From: Catonia carolina
Taxonomy: Eukaryota > Arthropoda > Insecta > Hemiptera > Achilidae
NCBI GenBank assembly: GCA_035578175.1
Contig: JAQMRL010000002.1
Location: forward strand, 130,574,171-130,638,170
Direction: 5' to 3'
Length of the DNA: 64,000 nt
Shown: positions 37,801 to 52,800 of the stretch, piece after piece
Layout: every line of letters starts with the position of its first letter
Position numbering within the stretch: the stretch's first letter is position 1
Made by a program: the position numbers and the translations under genes
Notes under the pieces: generated by a model
Told to the model about the DNA's origin: nothing
The model's database searches: none
Seen by the model: the letters and a program-made list of their open reading frames with translations, nothing else

Positions 37801-40800
37801 ATCAGATTCCTGAGAGGTTCTTGAAATTAACCATAGCCCATTTCTACATTTCTTTAGCCAGAAATTCCCAAGACATAACGCTGTAATGTAAATGAGAGTA
37901 TATTGTAAGCATAATGAATATTTAAAAGCATTGATATGCTCATGATCTTATTTAAGAGTTTTAAGGCGTAGCAGTAAGATTTAATTTTATGGCAGACAAG
38001 TTTGATATGGCTGTCCCAGGATAATTTGCTATCTAACACTACTTCTAAAAATTTTGTACTTGTAACAGCACATAAGCTTGAGACATGTAAGAGCAGACAT
38101 TATAATACTGTGATAAATCTGCGAGTCCGTATGCAAGTGAACCCCTTAAAATGACGGGGAAGGCAGGTCTAAGAGAAGCAGAGATTTTGAGAAAAATCAC
38201 TGTAAGTTAATATGTCCGACAGTGAACATACATTAATCGTTACAAGCCTGTAACCTACAACCTGAATAGAATGGACAACAAAACCGAAATGAAACAACAA
38301 ACCCGGCCGCATTGGCGTAGTTGGCAACGTGCTCGCCTCTCATCGTGCGGTCGTGGGTTCGAATCCCACTCAGGCACGGCATATTTTCATACGATACAAA
38401 AATCATTCATCCTTCATTATACAAGTAAGTTACAACCCAACGTCGTCGCTAATGACCAGTGTAGTTGATACGACGTTAAATAATTAAATTAAAAAAACCG
38501 AAATGAAAAAAAAATACTAACTATGAATTGTACTTTCTACTCTTTGATTTTTAAGTTTAAATTTTCCACAGCTGCTTACATTTTTTCCCAGTTTCCCGAC
38601 TGCTAGGAAGATTAAGGAAGTAATTCGTAAGGAAGTAATTAGTTTTAAAACCCTATTGTGTGTGCATTGAAATCTGTTTAATTTAGAACAATAAGCAATC
38701 CCATGACTCAGTGAGTTGAGTATGATTTTATTGGCTACGTATGCAAAACGGTAAATGAGGTGTAGTCTTGTACAGACAGGCTGAACATTCTGAGAAAGTA
38801 TGGTTAATTGAAACCCAACCATTAAAGTAAACACTGTCTAGTATTCAAATCCGTATAAAAGTTTACTAGGATTTAAACCACGGAACCTTCGTCTCCGTAT
38901 ATCAGCTGTCAAACAGCTGACTCACGGCGACGATTTTACCACTAGACCATCCTAGCGGGTTGGAAGTACATTGATTACGAAAAATTTTATACAACTAACT
39001 TTTAATTTTCCATTTACCGAAAAACCAAGCAGAAGAAAAGAATGGAGAAAAGGAGTGCGCAGACGTAGAAAAAGAGATAATAGATAAGATTAAACAATAT
39101 ATACGTACATAAGAAACGGAGAAGAAAATTTTCAGATTCTAACCGAGGTTTCAATTCGGAACAGCCCATGTTTGTTTTGATTTGCAGCCAAGTACGGTTT
39201 CTTTAATTAAAAAAAAAAAACTAATCTAATTGTGTATAATTTTTAATATCAACTCTTTATTTTCCAAAGAATAAAACAATATTTTACTAAACCAATGTCA
39301 AAACAAGCAATAACTCAACAGAAAATAAAACAGACTTAAAAATTATGTTACATTCAGCATTATGATATCAAAAAATGAGAAAACATTATCAACCAAGGTC
39401 AGGGTACTACTTTTTCCAGAATATACCAGACACTTATGCGGAGATATTAAGAAGAACTTAATAAAAAATATACGTATAGATGGTTCTGATTTTGATCCAA
39501 ATTTTTACCTCGTAAACAGATCCAGCCAGCTTGGCTCGAGATGTTTCCATCCGATGCACTTTTAATCCACATGATGGTCTCGGTAAAAATTCTTTATGCT
39601 TCTTAACAACAGCTCTATATTCACTGACTTTCGAACGAAGTTGTCCGTAACGTTCGTTTTTTGCCCTTACACTTTGATGATTTACAGATTTTAGACCTCC
39701 CGCCATTCATTCTTCTTTTATTTTTTCAAAATGAAATTGTTCTATCGGCATTTAACATAAAATATATATTGATGATAACCAGGAGGAATAATTTATTAGA
39801 ATGTAATAAGGCCCAGCATAGTTTTGTTTGATTTAATAATTAAAAATCCATCTAAAGAAAATTGTCGAAAAATACTATAAACACGTTGGGAACGGATATC
39901 ACTAATTGGCGTCAAATCGAGTGTATTCCCAGGACGGATGACGCTAATTGGCGTCATAACCTATTAGTTTTCTGCAGATTTTATTCAATCGATGCCACAT
40001 TGGCAGGGATAGTAAATGCTGTTTATGCATTTAGACTGATCTAACAAACGCTACGGTAAAGGTTATCTTTGGTTACCTGCTGCCGGAAATTTTGGAACGA
40101 ATTTTGAAAGTGTGTCTATTCGGACGTCTTAGTGCGGTTTATTTTTCGTTATCATTTTATAAATTTCTGCGTTTGTAGTGACTGCTTTTAACCAAGAAAA
40201 GATAAGAATAATAAATTTTTACATAATTATAAGTTAATTATTACACATTCAAAAATTATTTCTTTTACTTAGTGAACTCGAGATGTTTTATGTATGATTA
40301 GTAATAATTTCTAATAACTGAAAAATTATAATTTCAATTTTAAAAATAAGTTTTGTGGAAACTAAACAATAAACGCTTTTAAAACTATTATTTAGTAGAT
40401 GAATAGGTGGACAGTAAGAGCGTTCGTGTAAACGGATGACGCATATTGGTGGCATTAAATTTTTCACGGCTATGGTGCACCGGCATAGCGGAGTAGCTGT
40501 GACTCTAGGCTCCGTGCTCAACGTGAAATCATACCCAGTCAAAGAAAAAATCTCTAAAATATCAATATTTTAATCGTTTCATTAAAAAACTTGTTACAAA
40601 AAAGATTTTTGCGATAAATGCTAATAATTTTCATAGAAATTATTTTAGAACAACCGAGGGCTATTCAGATAATGTTCTTAGTCACGGCTGAAAATAGCGT
40701 ACACGTCAAGATTTATATCGTACATTTTTGGAAACTGTTTTACGACTTTTGACCGAAGCGATTATTAAATTTTAGTTAGTCCATTTTCTCTGCAACATGT

Positions 40801-43800
40801 CCGGTCGACAAAAAATTGACAATTAAAAATTATAATAATTTTATTTATAGAAGTTATTTTCTAATATTTCTAGATCACAACCTGTAAAAATATCAGTAAA
40901 ATAACCTCTTAAAATTGCATTAAGATAGACTTTAATAGTTTATGACAAAATGTTTTTTATATACCAAGAAATATAATTTACGGAAAATGAATAAACATAG
41001 CTACATTTATAAACGGTAGGCCTACATAAAAGCAAAGAAATTGTTTTGTTTTGTGTCCGACTGTTTTGCATAAATGTGTTAACGCAAACGATAAAAGGGG
41101 ACAGATGGAAATGAGTGATAAATCTCAGACTTGACCGGGAATCGAACCCAGGACTCCTGGCGTAGAAGAAAATTGCGCTGATCACTACATTAAGGGCTGG
41201 CCATAAAAAAAACAAAACATTGTTGTAACCATATACCAACTTGAAAACCATAATAACTGTTGTATTCAACGCAAAACTTTACTTTTTAAACTAGGTACAT
41301 TCATATTTCAACTTTAAATCTTGTCGGTGATGGTAAATAAGAAAAATTTTAAAATGTGTTTATTCGTACGCTTCAAAATATCAAAAGTTTTATATCATTT
41401 AAAGTTTTGTTGAATAATCGAATGCATAAACTAAAAACAATAAAAAATTGATATACGTATAAAAGTCACAACATCTTAACAAAAATCTTAATGGCCGCTT
41501 CTGTGGTGTAGTAGTTAGTGCACTAGCATACAGAGCGGAAGGTACCAGGTTCGATTCCCGGCTACGGTATGGAAATTATTACAAGTCAAAATTTACTGTT
41601 CTATTTGTATGACCCACAGTAGTCGCTAATGACCAAGCGTTGATTCTTTTTCAAATAAAAAAGAAAACTTAAATAAGAAATAAAACTATTATAAAAACCA
41701 ATGTTAAGATTCTATTTAACACTTCAAAAGTATAAATTTTATTTATCTGGTAATAATAATTTTTTAAATTACTGAACTAGGAATTTCCTCCTAAAATCCT
41801 TTTCGTTGCCGACAAAGAATTTTGTTTTACATTTGACTGTTATGCACATCAGTGATATGCAGACGATGAAACGTGATGGATAAAAATGAGTGTTGAAAGA
41901 GTCCCAGATCTGACCGGTAATCAAACCCGGGACTCCTGGCATGTGAGCCAGTTGCACTGACAACTACACCAACGGTAGACGGTAACAAAAAAAAAAAAAA
42001 AAATATTTCTCGTATATTAAAAATATTTATATTCGCTACAAAATATAAAAAAGGCCGCCTTTGTATTGTAGTGGTTAACGCGCTAGCCTACAATGCGGAG
42101 GTTCCATGTTAAGGTCTGGAAATTTTCACAAATCATAACCCACTGTTCCCAGTTGCATAACGCACCGTAGTCACTAACAACCGAGCTGTTGATGCGACTT
42201 CAAATAAACTAAAAAAATCAAAAGTTATATACAATTTAAATAGCAAATTCTGTAGAATGATTTAATGCAATTACACCAAAAATTAAAAAAAATAAAAAAA
42301 TAAAAAATTAACCTCCGTTCACAAAAACAACAAACACCATAAAGATCTTAATAGCCGCCTTCGTAGCACAGTGGGTAAGATGCTAGCAAACAAAGCGAAA
42401 GGTTCCGGGTTTAATTCCCGGCTAGGGTCCGAAAATTATTACAATTCAAAACCATCGTTCCATAATCCCCTGTAATCACTAACTTTAAATAAAGTAAAAC
42501 ATCTTAACAGATGAGTATGAAATTTAAAATACTCCAAACAACAGAACAGAAAATGAATTTCGTTTAATTTAAAAAAAATTTTATATGTATCACCGGAAAT
42601 AAAATTACACCACTGAAGATTAAATTTTCTCTATAAAATACATAACTTACAAAACAAAAATCTAATTCACTCGCGGTAAGAAAATAATAATTTCTGATTT
42701 TGTGGATGCGGATTAATAACTATATGCGATATAATTGTAGACGGCTATAGGACCTACCTCACATGCCGGCAGGCGATAATGTACTAAACTGTTTACGTAG
42801 ACACCCACTTGTTACTTTTCATTAAGATTGAAATAGAAATTATTTAAATTTAATGATGAGAACAAAAGGCATCATCACTTTCTATTCATCCGGATTAATT
42901 TAAATACAAGCCGCTTTGTTAATGGAAGGGGTTAGAAAAATGAATAGGATGTATTCATCCCATTACTTATTTTTTATCATATGTGAAAGAGGAAGAAGTA
43001 TATCAGATTCTCCTACCATTAATATTGTTTATGCATGAACTATACCTTATATCAAGTAATAATTTTGTTCTACATAATCCTCTATTGTATTGTACTGTAT
43101 TTAATATTAATTACGGTGATCTAATCACTTCACATCTGTTACCTAAATATGTGGGAAAATTATTATTAATAATATTTGTACCGACTAAACTACTTTCATA
43201 ATATAATATTACCGTATTATATTATATAATAAAAATTTTTTTTTTATTAAAATATAGACTACTTGTATTACAATACCATTAATGTACCCCAATTTTAGAT
43301 TTTGTAAAAATCTCTTGTTTAACAGAAGACAAAGAATGATGTGAATTTAACAATAAAAACGTTTTTGTATTGAAAGAGTAGCCAATAACAGGCAAGTGGA
43401 GTTTTAAATTATTCGCACTCGATCTGCTAGTTCTACACGATAAAGAAATTAAAACTGAAATTTTTCAGAAATGTTATGCGTGGACAGAATTACCATCAGC
43501 TATTGTAGATTACAAGTTAATTGTTACTGAGATATAAATGTTTGCTTAAAATCGAAATGGCGGCCGGAGGGAAAATGAAGTGAAATAGGAGATCTTATGT
43601 CTTTTGACATAAGAGGAGACATAATAGGAGATCTTATGTCTTTTGTGTTTGTTTTAATGTTCATTTTTTGTTTTATATCCGACTGTTTTGCAATTACTGC
43701 TAATGCAGACGATGAGAAGGGTGATAGATGAAAATAAGTGATGAAAAAATTTTAGCCCTGATCGGGAACCTAAACCGGGACCCCGGAGTAGAAGCCAGTT

Positions 43801-46800
43801 GCACTGATCACTACACTATGGGCCGGGAAAATTCATGTTCAGAATAAGTTCATGAATTCTGGGTACAAGTCGCAGAACACTATGAATACATTCTGAGGAA
43901 ACCGCAATTAGGTAAAGTGCAAAAGGATATAATATAACAGTTCAGCTGGAACAGTATTTATTTCGATATTTAAAAAAATATTTTATTTGACATTCCAATG
44001 AAATGATTTATTTTATAATTTTAAAAGTTATTTTGAGATTTATTTTAAGTTAATAATAATAATTTAAAGACAGTAAATATTTTTAAGACAATTAAAGTAT
44101 TAATGTATTAAATGTTTCTGATTGTTAAAAGAATGTTGGTTTATGAAGAGAAAGAAAATGAAAGAGTTTGTAGTTGGTTGACAATATTGAAGCCAAAAGT
44201 CAATACTGCAATCGAAATAGATTTCCGGCCGCATTGGCGTAGTTAGTAACGTGCTCGCCTCTCATCATGAGGTCGTGGGTTCGAATCCCACTCAGGCGCG
44301 GCATATTTTCATACGTTACAAAAAATCATTTCATTCTCCATTGTAAACAGTTACACTCCAAAGTCGTCGCTAATGACCGTTGCAGTTGATGTGACGTCAA
44401 ATAAAAAAAAGATTTGATAAATAAACAAACTGGATATTTTATAACACAGATAAGTGTAGTTCATTATTTTTATAAATTACTAATAATTTATTATCTTATA
44501 TAAACTTATTTCAGATTTAACAAAAGTAACAAATATCTCACCTAAGTGAGAGTTACAAGGAGACCGTTTTAAAGTTTTAAATAACCTTGGTTCTGCCAGA
44601 ATTGTAATGTGTGGTTCAGATTTTTGAACCCTAAACGCTTAGCAAATGTCGAGGATAGAGGATGCTGGGTAAGTTAATTAAACCTTAACCAGGGTAACAA
44701 TTGTTGTACTATAAAAAAATGAACGTATCTGGCTGGCATGAACTTAACGTTCGAGGGGTGATATTGACCATTTGAAAATACAGATAACAATGGTATAGGG
44801 ATTTGTTGCGGAAGCCAGACGATCGAAAAACGAAAAAAAATATTTTCAAACTAATCGGAAAACGTGTATTGAACGACCTTGGAAGAAATAGGCTTCCTAA
44901 CTTCTTTAAAAAATGATGATAATATGTTTGAAGTTGAGCTTGCAAGAAGGATTAACCCGTATCTTTTATGTTGAACTAAATTTAGTATACAGTTTAATAT
45001 TTTGTGAAATATCAAGAGAGAAAACAGACTTAAATGTTCAAAAATAAAGTTAAACTATAGACAATCCCGTTTTATAGCTACAAAAATTTTAAAAATATGC
45101 TTGGGAATTGTAGCGTATCGGCAAACGTAATTTTTGAATGGTGGGATTTTACGTAAAGAGGAAGAACTACTAATTAATTTCTCGTACAGTTACGTAGTAG
45201 CCGAGATTTTAAATATATTAATTACTGTCTGTAAGGTAGCATTTTTTTTAATTCGAATTACATCATTAATGGGAACACATAAAAAGTAACCAGGAACAAC
45301 GTGATAAGAAGCCCTACAAAATTATTCTAAGTAGGTATGCTTTTATGTTGTGTACGGGAAACAGTTGTAGACTGATAAAATAATATTGATAGCAATTATG
45401 ATTATGTTGATAAGTCAAAGGAGAAATCTTTTTAGTAAATGAATAGCAAATAGAAAGATAACAATAAGCAGTTTATAGAAAGGGAAGTATGCCTATAATT
45501 CAAACGTAGTAAGGAAATCATCTTAATTGTGAAAGAACTTTATACAGAGTGATTCACGAAAATCAAAAATACTTCGAGATATGAATCTACATCGAAAAAT
45601 AAGAAAATAAATATAAACATATATGCCCAGAAATGCTTCGTTAATGTGTTACGACTAGCGAAAGATTTCGCCCGGATTCCGACTCATCCCAAGAAATAAG
45701 TTCATAATTAAATTTTTACGATGTTAATTAATAGTAAAATATGGTAGTTTCTTATGGTTTTTGACCTGAAAAAGCGAATAAAACAGGTCCAAGAACCATA
45801 TCTTTAGTAGTTTTTGAGAAATCTGGAGAAAAAACAAATAGTTGTGTAATAACTCTGTTTTTTGTTTGACGTACAATAATTCCGTTAACGGGCAATAAAT
45901 ACATAATGGTTTTGTAGAGTACAAAAATGTAATAAATAAGGTGATTTTAAATGAAATCGTTGGAGCCATTTTTGAGAAAATTGCAAGAAAGTGAAACATT
46001 GCACGAATAAACTACTACTTTCGGTTGACCGAATTTGATAAAAAAGTTCATATCAGGTGGTACCTGAGTTAACTTTTAAGTTTCAACTTCGTATGATAAT
46101 TCATTCTTAAAATATTTTGTTTAAACCTATGCAGACACTCAGACACACAGACAGACAGACAGACAGACACACACACCAATGGGTAAAAACATGTTTTTTT
46201 TTCAGGAGACTGAAAACGTGAATTTCCGGTGAATAATCAGCAGGAAAACAATACTTCCTTTACCTAAATATTCAGATAGGGACAGAGAAAATAAAAAATG
46301 CCAGACCTAACCGGAATCGAATCAGGGATTCTGGCGTAAAAGCCAGTTGCATTCACCACTACAACATCTGTCAGCCTACTACGTAGTTTCATATAAAATT
46401 CGTATAGATAAAATCCGTTTTACGGCATACATTCAGATACATTCGTTCCAACGCACTAAATAAATTACTAAATTACTTCCTTTAATTTTGTGTCATTTTT
46501 AAAAATAATTAACTTGCACACTGGAGTTTACAAAAATGTTATGTTAACTCTAAATTACAACAAGGAATCCAAATAATACTAATGTTTAAAAATAAAAATG
46601 TACACCCAATTCATACATTTTTAAATCCGTCTTTAATTTAATTTACTATTTTTAACTACTGTATCGAGTTACATAAACCGTAATTTTTTGTAGCTACATT
46701 TTATCATCGTTATGGTAAAGTTAACCTCTTAATTAACTCCTGCCATAAAAAAAATAGTTATTATGGTTACCTGATGATTATATATTTTTACCTTCACAAT

Positions 46801-49800
46801 TACAGTTATTTAGATCTACATGGTGTTCTTTTTATTATTAATAGGCCTATTACTTAATGTTTCCTGAAATAATTCTTCTTAGGTTAACTAAAATGTACCG
46901 CCATATTTCGGCATAAATTTTTAATTACTTTATATATTTATATAATTTATATATTTATAAATTTTTATTTTGCTCTTATAATTTTCATAAATAAATTTTT
47001 ATTTTGCTCTTATAATTTTCATAAATTTAAAAATTTATTTTAATTTTAAAATTTATTTCAGGTTCCTGGTTCAAATCCTAGTAAAGGTACTTTTATGGAT
47101 CTGAATAATAGACAGTGGTTATCAGTGTACTTTGATGGTTGCGGTTCAATTAACCATACTCTCTCTGGAATGGTCGGCCTAAGCCTGTACAAGAACCTCA
47201 TTTACACGTCATATACACATCATCCTCATCTCATTGGGTCACGGGGTTGCTTATTGTTCTTAATTGAACAGATTGCAACCTACACACATTATGGGTATAA
47301 AAAAAATTTCAGCTTTCTTTAGGAGCTAACCCACTAGTCTAGTGGTAAAGTCGTCGCCGCAAGCCAGCTGTTTAACAGATGATTTTCGGAAACGAAGGTT
47401 CCTGGTTCAAATCCTAGTAAAGGTTGGGGTTGGGGTTCAATTAAACATACTCTGTCAGGAATGGTCAGCCTGATTATAATGAATTTAACATAATGCTACT
47501 GTTTATACATATCAGCTTCTATTGATATGTCCTATGGTTACTTCTTGAAGTCTCCTGGATAAAGTTAATAAAAAATATTTTCTTTTATTTTCTTTGTACT
47601 CGCTAATGTGCGTACGTTGCAGTCTCGTTAAATCTAATTAATCTCGTTGCAATTTTTGAGAACAATACACAACCCCAAGACTCAATGAAATGAGGTTATT
47701 ATGACGTGTAAATGAAGTGTAGTATAGTACAGACTTAGGCCAACCATTCCAAAGATATGTAGTTAATTGAACTCCAACCAAGTAACTATCTTTACTAGGA
47801 TTTGAAACACGAAATCTTCGTCTCCTAAAGTCATCTGTTAAACTGCTGACACACTTGATGACTTTAACATTAGTCTACCCGATGCGTAAATAAAACATTA
47901 AATAAACCAGAAAGTTTGGCCTCCTCCATGGCTTAGTGTTTAGAGCGCTTGAACGTTTAGCACTGTAAAGTGGAAGGTTCCGGGTTAAATTCCCGGCTAA
48001 GATTTGGATATTTCAGATTCTGTACCGTAATCCATAGTAGTAACTAATAAACAAAGCATAACAGTTGATGCGAATTTAAATTAATAAAAAAAAAAATTGT
48101 GATAATTTTCTTACCCCGTAGTTTCCAAGGATAATCGACCCTTTTAGTAAATTTGCCCTGAGATTAACAGATCTGAGTTCTTCTCCAAGTGCAGCATCAT
48201 TATCTTTTCTTCCTTCACCAACGTCCTAGAAAAATAACATTCAGGAGCCTGTATTATATTAATTTGGATGGATTAATTTATATTTCTACTGCTCCACGTA
48301 GTAACTGGTGATACTGGTGGACTATCCTTTCTTAATTTCTAACTTAATTAAAATTTGAAACGATTTTAATTATTCTATAGATTCTTAGCCATGAATATTG
48401 TATTTAGTATGTATTTATGTACCTACAGACATTATATATAAGTTACTAAAGATTTCCAAACATAAAAACACTAACTTAAGCAATTTTTATGGTCGAAGGG
48501 ATCTTTCGTTACACTTTTAAAAAATTTAGTAAACGTGGCGATTTAAAAAAAAATCGTAGGACCCGTTTTTGAGAAAATCGCAAAAAAGTGAAAAATTACA
48601 CGAATAAACTACTACTTTCGGTTGACCGATTTTGATGAAAATGTTCGTATCGGGTCCGGTAGTAGTGGTATGTAACTTAAGTTTTAAGTTTCAAGTTCGT
48701 ACGATGTTCCGTTCTTGAGATATTCTGTTCACACACGCGCGTGCGCACACGCACGCACGCGCGCGCGCACACACACACACAAGCACAGACCAATCGCTAA
48801 AAACATGTTTTTGGGTTCAGGGGGGTCTGAAAACGTGTAGATCCGGTGAAAACTCGATTTCGAAAAATCGACATGAAAACAATACTTTCCTTCCTATATA
48901 TTCATATAGGCAAGAGAAAGTAAAAAGGTGAAACTTATCCCTTTTGATCTATGATCCTAAGCCTAATTAAGCTGTCCAATTTTAACTTGCTTATATTGTA
49001 CTTAACGCTAATTTCTTCAATTTAAAGATCAAAAAAACGTGCTGCTGCATGTACTGATCTCCATATGAAACTTAAAAACCATGCCTAATACAATAAACTG
49101 ACTAAAACACAATTTAGTTTTTGATAGATAGCCTGATGTCGTTAGTGATCCCGAAATTATAAGGAACACACTAATGGAGGAGATTGGCAATAAAGAACTG
49201 ATTACAACGGATTCAGTAGTATATATAGACAGGGGATGTAGCCAGTGGGGGACTTTAAAGACTTCAGCTCCCCCGAATGAAAATTAAAATTTCATACCAG
49301 AATAATATGCCGCGGGGCCGTTCGATTCTCCAGACCCCCGAAGAAATGTCCAGACTCAGTCTCCTCGAACCAAAATCCTGGTTACGTAGCCTACCTGTAT
49401 AGATGTGTTATTAATAATGTTCTAACGGTAACTAGGTAATAATGGGATAATACTGACAGTGTTCGAACACGATCTTGCTTCGTGCACGATCGTTGATTAT
49501 CGAAAAACCGTAATTTAAAGTAAACTCTACCACGGTTCTATAGAATTAATATTAAAAAATTCATTACAGTTAGTAAAAGTATTCTTATGAAGTATGCGGT
49601 TAGGCCTACTATTAAACAATCAGTCCTATGACTAAATTGTACAATTAAAATAAAAATAAAACAACATCTTTACTTATTAAGAGTCGTACTTACCAGAAGA
49701 GTGAGTTCTCGCATGGCAGGATTTGCGTCAAGGAAGGCAGGTAAATTGGACAGTTTGTTATGTGACACCGATAGATTGTGTAGCCGCGGGTATGCACCTC

Positions 49801-52800
49801 GACGACCAGGAATATTTTTCAACCCATTGCGATCCAGCCTCAAATCTTCCAAACTAAAATATTATAAATATCAAGGAATTAAAAATAGTATGAAATATTG
49901 TGGAAAAATAAAGAAACTGGTGTTTTTACGACTTTGTATGGTGGCCAGTTGGCAGTCATTCTTGAGAAAATACCACTAGGTGTCCCTGCCCAGATTTATT
50001 TTCTAGACTCAAGCCAAAAATCAAGCAGAAAGCAGCAGTTGCCATGGTTTTAAGCCGTAGATTAGTTTTTAAATCTCTGTTGTACTACCTACTAAATAAA
50101 AGAGGAGTACACCTATCCTAGGGCATAACTTTTAGCCATAGTTGGGAACCGAAGCATGGATGCTTTGAAAAAAAAACCAATTAGAAAGAAAGGTAACCCT
50201 ACATAATTTAAAAACAATTAATGCAACGTCATTTCCGTTATTTTCTTTCTAGCAAATTCTATAAAAATTAAAACATGAAATTTTAAAATTTAGACTAGCA
50301 CATCAAATATAGTAAATATCATTTTTTTATTTGTTATTTTTTACCCTAATGTGTGTACGTTGCAATCTGCCCAATTCAAGAACAATAAGCAACCTCATGA
50401 CCCAATGAGATGACAATGATTTGTATGACGTGTAAATGAGGGTTAGTCTTGTACAGACTCACGGCGAATATTCCTGAGAGATTACCGTTAATTGAACCCC
50501 AACCATCAAAGTACACCAGTAACCATTGTCTAGGATTCAAATCCGTATAAAAATAACTACCTTTACTAGGATTTTAGCTAGGAACCTTTGTCTCGAAAAT
50601 CAGCTGTTAAACAGCTGACTCGTGGCAACGACTTTACCTCTAGACCAACCCGGTGGGTTTTCTCTTTATTTATTAATTTTTTAAAATTCCTAATGTGTGT
50701 ACGTTGCAATCTGTTCAATTCAGAACAATAAGCAACCCCATCACCCAATGAGATGAGGATGAAGTGTGTGACGTGTAAATGAGGTGTAGTCTTGTACAGA
50801 CACAGGTCGACCATTCCTGAGAGAGTATGGTTAATTGAACCCCAACCATCAAAGTACACCGGCAACCACTGTCTAGTATTAAAATCCGTATAAAAGTAAC
50901 GACCTTTACTAGGATTTTAACCAAGAACCTTCGTCTCGAATATTAACAGTTAAAAAGCTGACTCGTGGCGACGACTTTACCTCTAGACCAACCCGGTGGG
51001 TTTTCTCTTTATTAAAACCATTTTTTATAATTAGGTGTTGATTTTGTTAAATTTGACTGACAAATAAATGTAACATAATGCCTTATTTTTTTAAATTTAT
51101 TTTTGAAAATGGTATTTAAAAATAAAAGCATGATTATGAAATTTTTAATATGATAAATAAACATAAAATTGTAAACTTTTATATCAAACCCATTTTTCCA
51201 ATACGTTGTTTAATAAATAATTTTTACTTACATTATTCCAGAATCGATGGTAAAATGAATTTTACAAATATAATATCCGTTGAGTAAAGCTCACACAAAT
51301 ATTTTCAATGAAGCTATTTAAAACATAATCACGGTATCACAGAATAAGATATACTAATTACAAAAGTCTGAACAGTAATAAAAATCAGGCAATTATTAGC
51401 ACTATCTTTGTTATTTGTTTATCTTTAAAAAAGGTACTGACTGATGTAGTTGGTCAGTAAAATACAGAAGGGAGTGCAGGTGAATAAAACAGACACGCTC
51501 CAGGAATCGCTGCCCTACCAGAGCAACAGTATAATAAAACATGTACTACAGGACAGACAAATGGGCGGGAAAGTGTATAAAGGCGCTTACCATATCTCCC
51601 CGGTTCATACGAAGAAAACTGTAGGCCTCCGATATACAGCTTACAGTATATTGTTACTGTATCTACAGAATATTACGGTGCGTGTTCTGTAATGACCCTC
51701 TGGTGTACTCATACAGAGTAATGGTGGCCGGTCTTTATGCTTACTCGAGCACGGCTCCTTTTTTAACTTAATTTTCACCTTATTTCCATATCGTAAAAAT
51801 CGTTATGTTTTTCTTAATACATAACATGTAATTATTTTGAAGGACATATTACAATACCTTAGAGGATTCTGTAACTTAGGTTAGTATTAATAATTACAAC
51901 ACTTCAAGCAGACAGATCTTCTCTTTTACCAATCTTTGGTTAGTAATTAAGACTAAAATAGTCTTAGTAGTAATTGACTAAAAAAGATAAAATAAATAAT
52001 TAATTTTTGTATTAATCTTTATCTTACTGTAAATATTCCGGTAAAATAAATCTTTTCCAGGTAAAATTCACGGTGTCAACATTTTATTGATTTTCATTCA
52101 CGGTATTTTACATACGCTCATATCATATTGAAGTGAAGGTTGTCTTCAAACCAGCTAAAGATAAAAAACGGGTTGGCTTTTAAATAAATAACTTTGCTTT
52201 ATTGTTTCTGGATGAGTTTAGCACTCCCTTTCTTAAGAGCTTAAGGGGAGACTGTAAGATGGTTTGGACTGAAAATTTTGATTTTCGGTTTTTCAATAGT
52301 TTAGACCTAGATCTACCACAAAAACATTAAATTACGACAAAAAATTATTTTAATGAAAAAATTTAAGTTTTTATCAGGTTCATCCTAAAAAAATTAACAT
52401 GTCGCCAAAAACAAATATTTTCATATTTTATATTGCTTGTTTTAGTGCAAACAGAATTTTGTTTTTTTTTAAATATCTGTTTCACTATTTTTAATATTCT
52501 CCGCTGTTAGATCAGCTTTCTAACCAACTGTTGATGGGAAATTAAACTTGGTTGTGTACGTTTTGTTTTTTATATGTGCCTTTTCCCATAAATATAGATT
52601 TTTAACACTTAGGTACGTTTTTCTCAGAAACCATTTTACCTACCAGGCTGAAATTTTTACCAGTTAAATATCATGTACATGCACATTCACCGACATTGTT
52701 CTTAGTTTCTCAGGTCCTCAAAAAATTAGTAATTCATGTAAAAAACGTAGAAAAAAATTGTAAAAACTTTGTTATTCGTTATTCTTTTAAAAACTTTATG

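Noticed and set aside
38303..38380. Possible tRNA gene (CCGGCCGCATTGGCGTAGTT head)
   Set aside because: Four copies with shared non-tRNA tails and target duplications show SINEs.
39862..40044. 60-residue plus-strand frame opposite the 39.7-kb candidate exon
   Set aside because: No family, no splice context; low-complexity echo TNWRQ/ANWRH comes from a short direct repeat (ACTAATTGGCGTCA-like).
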